Source: Chromera velia (Eukaryota > Sar > Chromeraceae). Taken from it: a stretch of DNA of 64,000 bases. The position numbers and the translations under genes are program-made. Under the pieces are notes generated by a model, which did no database searches, had not been told where the DNA came from, and saw only the letters and a program-made list of their open reading frames with translations. The stretch is taken from positions 1-64,000 of the forward strand of contig JAHBMJ010004705.1 in assembly GCA_018398765.1 (NCBI GenBank), in the 5' to 3' direction. This document shows, piece after piece, positions 57,451-64,000 of the stretch; the stretch's first letter is position 1, and the number at the start of each line of letters is the position of its first letter.

Positions 57451-59227
57451 GCATGCAGGTGTGTGCAAAAATGCGTCCGGCGAGCGGCTGAAGGCACCGG
57501 CGCATGCGGACTTTGGCGGGAGGGGGAGCCGAGAGCGAGGCAATCACACACGTACACTCACATGTAGAGAGCCACAACAAAAAAAGATGCCACAACGGAA
57601 GTAAGAGAGACTCATGAGAGCAGACCACAGAAAGGCAGAGACAGAGAGCCAGTAGAAAGAGGAAAAAGGACACCTGGCCGATAAGTGCAGAGAGAGGAGT
57701 GGCTGTGATTTCCGGAGAAGGAAATCACCTCTGGTTGGAAACGACTTTGCATGCCGACTGGAAAGAAAAGTCAAACTTGCCGGCCAGAAGGAAGGAAGGA
57801 AGGAAAGCATCAAGCAGAAAGGAAGAACAGAAAAGGAAAAGCAAGATAGAGGGGAGGGACTGAGGGGTGCGGCAGAGTGGGAGAGTGGCCACCTTCTCCC
57901 CCCGCATGAGTTTCGGCTCTATACGCGGTCGCATGCTAGCCAGGGTGCAGGGGTCGAGGGATTTTCACTTGCCGACCTTTTGCACAAATAAGCAATGGCA
58001 CGCACAAGCATCGTACTAATGCTGTACGCATGAACGGAAACAAAAGAGAATGGAAGAGGGAGGGTAGATAGGCAGAGTGTCTACATGTTTTGAGTGAAAC
58101 ACACACATGAAGCAGGCTCCCCCCCCAGATCCCGGAACAGTTCTCTCCCTTTTCAAATGAGAAAAGGAAAGGCAATACAGGAAGATGTGGAGGGATCCCC
58201 CCCGATCTCGTATCTTCTGGATGTCTAGTGGAAGAAGGGAGGGTCCGGACAGAAAAACCTCCATGTGCACACAAACGCACCCAGGGTGTCTGTCCTCCTT
58301 CAGTCCTGTAGAACTTTCAAGAAGCAACCTCGATGCCCCTCTGCTGATGGACCTTGAAAAGTTCCTGTGGCGACACCGGGCGATACAGTCCTTCAAAAGC
58401 CGATGCAGTCGGAAAGAGTTTTATAAAAAGGCTCTCCGTTCTTCCTGTACATTATGTACATAGCCCAGCACTGTATAAGCCTGGGTATTCAAGCCTCAGT
58501 ATTGTTTGGATGTTCAATTAAGTTGTTTTTAACTGTATACTATATAATAGTAACTAATATATATAGTACTTTCTAGAGTACTTTCTATGTATTAGTTTCT
58601 AAGAATATAGAAATTAGTTATGTGGGTAATTACTGATCGATTAGTTTATACAATGAAATTTAAAAATATAAAGCTGGTTTAAGCTGGTTATAGCAAATCC
58701 TTTGCCTAAGCAGCCTAGCTTTCAGCATAAACTCTGACCAACTGATCATTAACATTTATGCTTTACCCATATCATATTATGTAACATAATTTATGTTAAA
58801 CAAATTCACTTGAAGTTCTGTTCATCATTTACATCCGTTTACTAGTACCTAAATTAACTTTGAAGAACGTTAAAGGATGTTGCAGGCTAGGTTCAAGGGT
58901 ATTTTAAAATGCTTACAACATTGAGATGGCCCTTAGGATCGCCTATAGCATTCATAATTGAGCCAAAACAAAGAAACAAATGGCTCACATTTGCAAATTC
59001 ACTTAAATTCACTTAAATTCATTGCATGCTCAATTTTAATTCACTTAAATTCTAGCTTAAATTGATCTAAATCCACTTAAATTCATTTATAAATTCACTG
59101 CATGATTTTTGCAGGGTAGATCGAGTAGTAGAGTTACGCTAGAGAGTCAGTCTAGTCAAAAGCTTGAAGAGATTTCCTCAGCCGGCTCCGCGCACATTGG
59201 GGGGAGTGGGGAGAACCGGTTCCCGTC
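57451..59227. other. Intergenic, no gene seen
   Basis: GC-moderate to 58480, then AT-rich. Near 58995-59105 ATTCACTTAAATTC motifs repeat imperfectly about every 12-20 bases. No supported coding sequence. Confidence 0.5.
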
Positions 59228-60822
59228 CTACACTGCAAGAAGAATGTCTGTCACGTTTTTCTTCAAGAGCGCGCACCTCTCCTTATGCCCCACTGGTTTT
59301 CTTTTCCAGTCTTTTCTTTGGCACTCCTTCCCGCAGTACACTACCAGCTTGCAGGTAGCGCAGTACATGAAGGAAGCGATGCACAATCCGCAGATCGAGC
59401 AGGGGACGGGGTTCTGTGGCCGTTTCTCCTTTGCTGTGGGCTGGAAGGAAGACTTGCGAGAAAGGGGGGAAACGTCTAGTGTGTGAAAGAAGAGGAAAAC
59501 GTCTGCAGCGGGGAGTTTCTGCAGGTCTGCTTTCCGAACATTTTTCTCCAATCTGTTGAAGAACTGGAGCTCGCGAGACTCGTCGAGCAGGGACTTGGAG
59601 AGCAAAGTCGTGGCTTCAAGCCATGCGATGAACCACCGGAGCTGAACGAACGCCAGCTTAGTCTGCTCCACTTCCCCCGTAATGCTGTCTCGGAGGTCGC
59701 GCATCTCTGCCAGAAGTTTCACTCCGTTTTTGCGAACGTACTTGCTCACTGCGGGATTGGGCAACGTGCACTGAATCGCCAGAAGGCGTTTGATCAGAGA
59801 AGTATACCTCTCTGCCTCTGGTTCAGTCGCACAACCTGCAGTTGCTAGTTTGAAGAGCTGCAAAGCATCTTCGTTGGCTTCGTTATCAGCAAACGCTCTC
59901 TGTGCCGATTTGGCCCACACTCTCGTCACACAAAGGTGCCGAAGCTCTCGTGCACTCAGACACCACCGCTCGAAAAAACTCAGACGAACTCCAGGACTGC
60001 GAGTCCCTTCAACGATCTCTGCAAACCACACCGAAGCCCTCAGGAGATGGGAAACATCGAGAGGCGCTACTTCCGCACCGCAGTCGGTCCATTCGTCGTT
60101 GAGGGCAACGATGCTCTCTTCTGGGATGGAGCAGTGGGACTCAAGCGAGTGCTGTAGAGAAGCAAGGAAACCCCACGCGGGGCAAAAAAGCGTCCACGTC
60201 TCCCGATTCATACGCATGTTCTCTATCATGCGCTTCACCCGTCTCCTGAATGCCCTGCTCTTCCAGCAGAGCACACGGAGACCATTGTTCCCGCGCAAAA
60301 GTGCGGAAAGCAGCAGGACTGCCTGGTCTGTAAGATCGCGAATCTCGCCAGTCTTTGAATACCGTCCTCGCCGATGAGGGACCACTTCTCGAAGAGTTCG
60401 AATAAAAACAGAAAAAGCCCTTTCGCTGCAAGAACCTCCAGGGATACTGCGTGACGCTGTGCATCCAGGGGCTTGCCTGCCGACGCCACCACTTGGGAGT
60501 AGTGGCGGTAGACGTTCGTCAGGGAGGCAGATGCGGCAGGGCACTCACTGAGGTCATAGTAAGAAAAACCACGATTTTCGACACACCCTCTCCGCACAGC
60601 TTTCAGCTGATGGCAGAGAAACTGCTGAATCGCATTCTTGAGAGGCGCAAAATCAACCCCTGCCAAGACGCTTTCAGGGACAACATAAGCCGATTCGTCA
60701 AATGGAAGAAGCTCAACCTGAACTGTCTCCGAACCTCGCTCTGAATTTTCATCCAATCCGGTTCCCTCTGATACCTGCGCGATCTCGGCCAGGTTCTCGG
60801 CAGGTTTTATTTTCTTCGGCAT
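59228..60822 (-). CDS. MYND zinc-finger protein
   Basis: Two frames join exactly if a 35-base GT-AG segment (60362-60328) is an intron: exons 60822-60363 and 60327-59228, 519 residues. The C-terminus carries a complete MYND finger: C463-x2-C466, C476-x2-C479, C485-x3-C489, H501-x3-C505. MYND fingers bind Pro-rich partner peptides and occur in SMYD methyltransferases and many protist proteins. No SET domain is visible; the rest is helical (LLLSALLRGNNGLRVL, LASLQHSLESHC, LRWFIAWLEATTLL) and could form armadillo-like repeats. The start ATG precedes an acidic region with a KKIK patch. The intron is far shorter than others in the window; a single-base error near 60350 would explain the frame change equally well. 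Divergent from the next gene across 631 bases. Confidence 0.82.
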
Positions 60823-61453
60823 GACGAGACTGTCTGAGAGAGGAAACCTGTCAATCAGCCTGCACGAGACAGTCCGGGATCAGAATTCAGTGAGCACTTC
60901 AGCCGAGTGATGTCAAAAAACGTTGGAGGATTTCGGAGTCAATTTAATTCGGGCAGACGGAGGCGATTGAATCGTATTCTGACATGGAGACGGCATGCAT
61001 GCATGAGACGGCATTGTCACGGCAATTGACAATTTAAACGCGCGCGATACGCGCGCCGTCTCCGCGGAGACGCGGCGCGCGCGATGCATGCGATCTCATG
61101 CAAGGCACTAAAAAATGCGAAAGACGCCCAACATCAGGATACGCGTGGAATCACGTGGATCGCGAAGAAACTCTGCACTGATCGGGATTCGGGAAGAATC
61201 CCTGTAAAGCACGTATAGATTTGTGAGCAGCCTCCGTGGATTCCGTCTGTTTGACGTTCCAGATACAGAACTGTAGACGAGGGATCTGGAGTTTTGCTTT
61301 TTGTTTCTGCAGGGGAGAGAAAACACAAAGTCTGACAGGAGGGGGGAAGTTTCGATTTCCGTCTCTTTTGTGATTTTCCATCTGTTCTCGGAAAAGCGTG
61401 ACTGGCAGGGCGCTGCCAAGGCGCCGCTTGTGCGTGCGTGTAGCTGTTCATAA
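60823..61453. promoter_or_regulatory. Divergent promoter region with palindromes
   Basis: TGCATGCA at 60996-61003, and the perfect palindrome GTCTCCGCGGAGAC at 61058-61071 embedded in CG-rich arms (GCGCGCC on one side, GGCGCGCGC on the other). The flanking genes start outward on either side. Motif roles are inferred. Confidence 0.5.
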
Positions 61454-62674
61454 ATGTTGAGGAGGGTCTGTCTGGGCCTCTCGCTGGGCTCTCTGAGCCT
61501 CTGCCTGAGTCATGGAGCAGCCCTGAACTCGACTGATGCCGTTGTCAAGAAAAGCGCTTCAGCAGACAACGGGACTGCTGTGGTCAGTCGGAAGTTCTGC
61601 TGACGCTTTGCCTGTCACCATTTTTCTTCTTCCCAACAGAAGCTCTCTTTTCTCTGCACCGCCGTGTTGCAGGAGGACAAGCCGAAGCCCTCCAAGGACG
61701 AGGTGGCCCTCGTTCTCAAAGGCGTCTCCTCCATTGACATCGACGAGGACACCCAGAGCTTCCCCTCTGTGACACCCATCTCTGCAGGTCGGTATGGATC
61801 TGCTTTGTTCTCTTGTGCTCTCGTGTCAGGGGAAGCTGATTGTCCTTTGGCAGGGCCACAAGCTTCGTGCCAAGGCCAGCAGCCTCTGCCACCCCAGATT
61901 CACCTCATGCTTCCTTGCATGTGCGCGTGTGGCTGAGGAAGTGCCGGGAGAGAACCCTATGACAGGAAATCAATCTTTCTCTTCCTGTCGTTTGCGTTCG
62001 GTTTAACTTGACAGATTCAATGAATATTTCGTATTCTGCACTGAGTGAGTGCAGGAAGATGGTTCCACGACAAGAAAGCGATCTTCAACTTCTTGCCCGT
62101 GAAGATTCCCCATGGGGCCCTCGAGGGAGGGGGGGCGCCTCTGGAGGGGGGCACGGGGTCCAAGCAGAAGGCACTCAGCCTGTCGTGTGACGGCAACTTC
62201 ATCACATTCCACTTCCAGAGGGTCTGCTGCGTTCGAAACTTTCTTGTGTCGTTTGATCAGTATAAGAACGGAATGAGGCTTTCCGTTGTTTCCGATGATG
62301 CCAGAATTGTATATGGAGACGCTTCAGAGAAGGAAGGCTTCACTGCAAGCACCGGGATGTTTGTGCGTCGTGCTTTGTGTTTACCGATGTTTTTGATGCA
62401 TTCCCCCCTCATGAGGATGTCTTTCTTTGTATTTCAGTGCCTCCATTCTTCAGTTTTTCCCTTTGTGGTCTTATTCTCTCATGCACCCTTTCTCTTGTGA
62501 CTCACCGCCATTTTCCCCCCTCTCTATAACGCAGACGGCTCCTTTAAGCTAGTCCCTTTCTCCTCTGCTTCTCCTTGTTTCGGTCTTCTATTTTGCACAC
62601 GTTTTTCGTTCCTGTCTGCTGTTCTCTGCATCAGGGTTTTCTCGTATTCGCATTATTCTCTATATATACATGTG

Positions 62675-62722
<48 letters not shown>

Positions 62723-63714
62723 TGCAGCCCGACCCAAGTGCCTCCACCGCCCCAGGTTCAGCAGGCTCCCTCACACAGGGGGCACACCACCCCCCACTGC
62801 TTCTTCAGACGGCAGTCTCCCTCTCCTCTCAGACGCAGGCAGAGACGGCAGAGGAGTCTGCAAAGGCGAGAACAGAGAAGGAGAAAGGCCCCATCTCACC
62901 CCTGGCAGCCTACCTGCCTGAGTGGGAGGGCCTCGACTTCTTCCTTCCCTCTGTGCACCACAAAAAAGAAACTCTCAGCAAACAGGCCAACAGCAACAGC
63001 CAACAGCAGCAGCAGCAGCTTCTGCAGGAGAGCAATCGCAGTGCAGTCTCTTCCCTCTCTCTGAGTGGAGGAGCAGGTGTGCCAGAGACGAATGAGCAGA
63101 AGCCCCTCTCGCACGAACCCAACCAGAGAAGTCCTTCAGCCTCTCTCTCAAGGTCAAAATATCTGTCTGTTCTCGATGGGGTCCGCTTGCCTGCTGATCA
63201 GAAGCAGGTGAAGGGAAAGAAGGGAGGGAAGTTAGCTCTTGTTGCAGAATCTGCCGACAGGGACCGTCAGGTCCAGGGTGGGTACCTGGCTGCTCTGGAT
63301 GGATTGAAGGATGATTTGGAGGAGGAGAGGAAGCAGGCAGAGCAGCAGCAGAAGAGAACTCCGGATGATGAGAGGAGAATCAGAGCGAATGAGGATGCGT
63401 GGCAGAGACTTCTGAATGGAGACACGAGTGGAGTGATGGCTGTTGCCAACAACGAGTTGGGGTTGAAGGCTTCAGACCCCTCCTCTTCCTCTTCTTCTAG
63501 CAGCAGCACAGACCCCAATCAAAAGACAGAAAACAGCGAGAGTACCGACACTCAAAGCAGCGGTGCGACGTCAGACTCGTCTTCTTCATTGGCCAACAGG
63601 GGAGAAGAGACCTCTGGGTCTTCGTCTTCGGTCTCTTCGTCTTTGGAAGGAGAGGGGACAGGAGATGGGAGTAACCTCAAAGACGCAGTTGTGTCACGAG
63701 AGGGAGACAAGCTG
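61454..63714 (+). CDS. Secreted Ser/Gln-rich protein, unknown function (partial)
   Basis: Exons: 61454-61582, 61640-61787, 62055-62221 and 62728-63714; phases 0, 1 and 0 agree, giving 477 codons up to the last donor. An alternative acceptor at 61672 would shorten exon 2 by eleven codons in frame. The start MLRRVCLGLSLGSLSLCLS is a clear signal peptide. A compact region follows (SFPSVTPISAGRWFHDKKAI, then FNFLPVKIPHGALEGG and LSLSCDGNFITFHFQ) that looks folded. The last exon is low in complexity: poly-Gln, Ser-rich, with charged helices (KDDLEEERKQAEQQQKR) and two similar blocks, SKYLSVLDGVRLP and GGYLAALDGLKDD. The last donor lies inside a (GTCT)n array, so the gene probably continues beyond the window; otherwise it stops at 63885 after a Cys/Val/Leu run encoded by the repeat, which is unlikely. 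Secretion or the endomembrane path is inferred. Confidence 0.68.
62670..62721. repeat. (TG)n microsatellite directly before a 3' splice site
   Basis: The array ends at the TCTGCAG acceptor of the exon starting at 62728. Confidence 0.92.

Positions 63715-63742
<28 letters not shown>
63715..63742. repeat. (GTCT)n microsatellite starting at a 5' splice site
   Basis: The donor GTCTGT is the first unit of the array. A second TCTG array lies at 63845-63875. Confidence 0.85.
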
Positions 63743-63746
<4 letters not shown>

Positions 63747-63843
63747 GTTTGATTGTTGGTGTTGTTCTTTTGTCTTTGTTCTTTCTTTCTTTTTGTCTGT
63801 GGTGTTCATGAAGAAAAAGAGGGAGAAGAAGAAGAAACGTATA

Positions 63844-63875
<32 letters not shown>

Positions 63876-64000
63876 TTTTGTCTGACTGGATGGACGCCTG
63901 GATCGCTTGTTGTCTGTGAGGGAAAAAGAATGATGCATGCAAGTAGTTTGCCTGTTCGACATCTTTGCCAATGAAAAAACAAGCAAAGATGAAAAGGAAA

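Noticed and set aside
61800-61936. Possible extra exon between 61788 and 62054
   Set aside because: Skipping it joins phase 1 to phase 1 and gives continuous ISAG-RWFHDKK; including it leads to stops or loses the frame.

Overview
The window is nuclear DNA of an intron-bearing protist. It looks most like an alveolate, and a chromerid alga such as Chromera is my best guess, by inference only. The reasons are GT-AG introns, very rich microsatellites, palindromic TGCATGCA sites in most gene-flanking spaces (a motif known from apicomplexan ApiAP2 regulation), an unconventional myosin with an RCC1-like tail, and a secreted EGF/discoidin/Cys-module protein. There is no operon structure and nothing bacterial or organellar. 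One assembly gap (Ns) lies at 42214-42649. All gene models were joined by hand from splice signals and reading-frame continuity.

Layout. 58-5613 (-): N-terminal part of a secreted modular protein with three discoidin-like domains, two EGF modules and one Cys module; it runs off the left edge. 6534-7937 (+): TatD-type metal-dependent hydrolase. 8.9-9.2 kb: short inverted-repeat element. 10221-11561 (-): RING-CH (MARCH-type) membrane ubiquitin ligase. 12250-13659: 1.4-kb DNA transposon with an 8-bp target duplication. 13789-15022 (+): unrecognised two-exon gene, followed by a second coding-like stretch. 16.5-17.2 kb: two miniature inverted-repeat elements. 18332-21547: a 3.2-kb LTR retrotransposon without visible reverse transcriptase. 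23.1 kb: another miniature element. 23896-26665 (-): SLC5-type sodium:solute symporter, divergent from 27554-38079 (+), a nine-exon myosin of about 2778 residues with IQ motifs and an RCC1-like tail. 39102-41135 (+): proline-rich, RS-start protein. 41.6-44.4 kb (+): fragmentary gene crossing the gap. 44.4-51.3 kb: repeat-rich, AT-rich region with a diverged tandem repeat, a miniature element inside it, a degenerate ORF, a 66-bp minisatellite and a dead non-LTR retrotransposon. 51335-54118 (+): predicted membrane protein broken by a 22-bp tandem duplication. 54.1-59.2 kb: mostly unassigned. 59228-60822 (-): MYND zinc-finger protein, divergent from 61454-63714 (+), the start of a secreted Ser/Gln-rich protein that leaves the right edge.

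The genes do not form an obvious pathway. What unites the window is its architecture. GTCAG-type 5' splice sites are unusually common, microsatellites touch splice sites, two promoters share a 17-bp E2F-like palindrome, and a family of CTAGG-ended miniature elements is present, one copy of which can be compared with its unoccupied site nearby.
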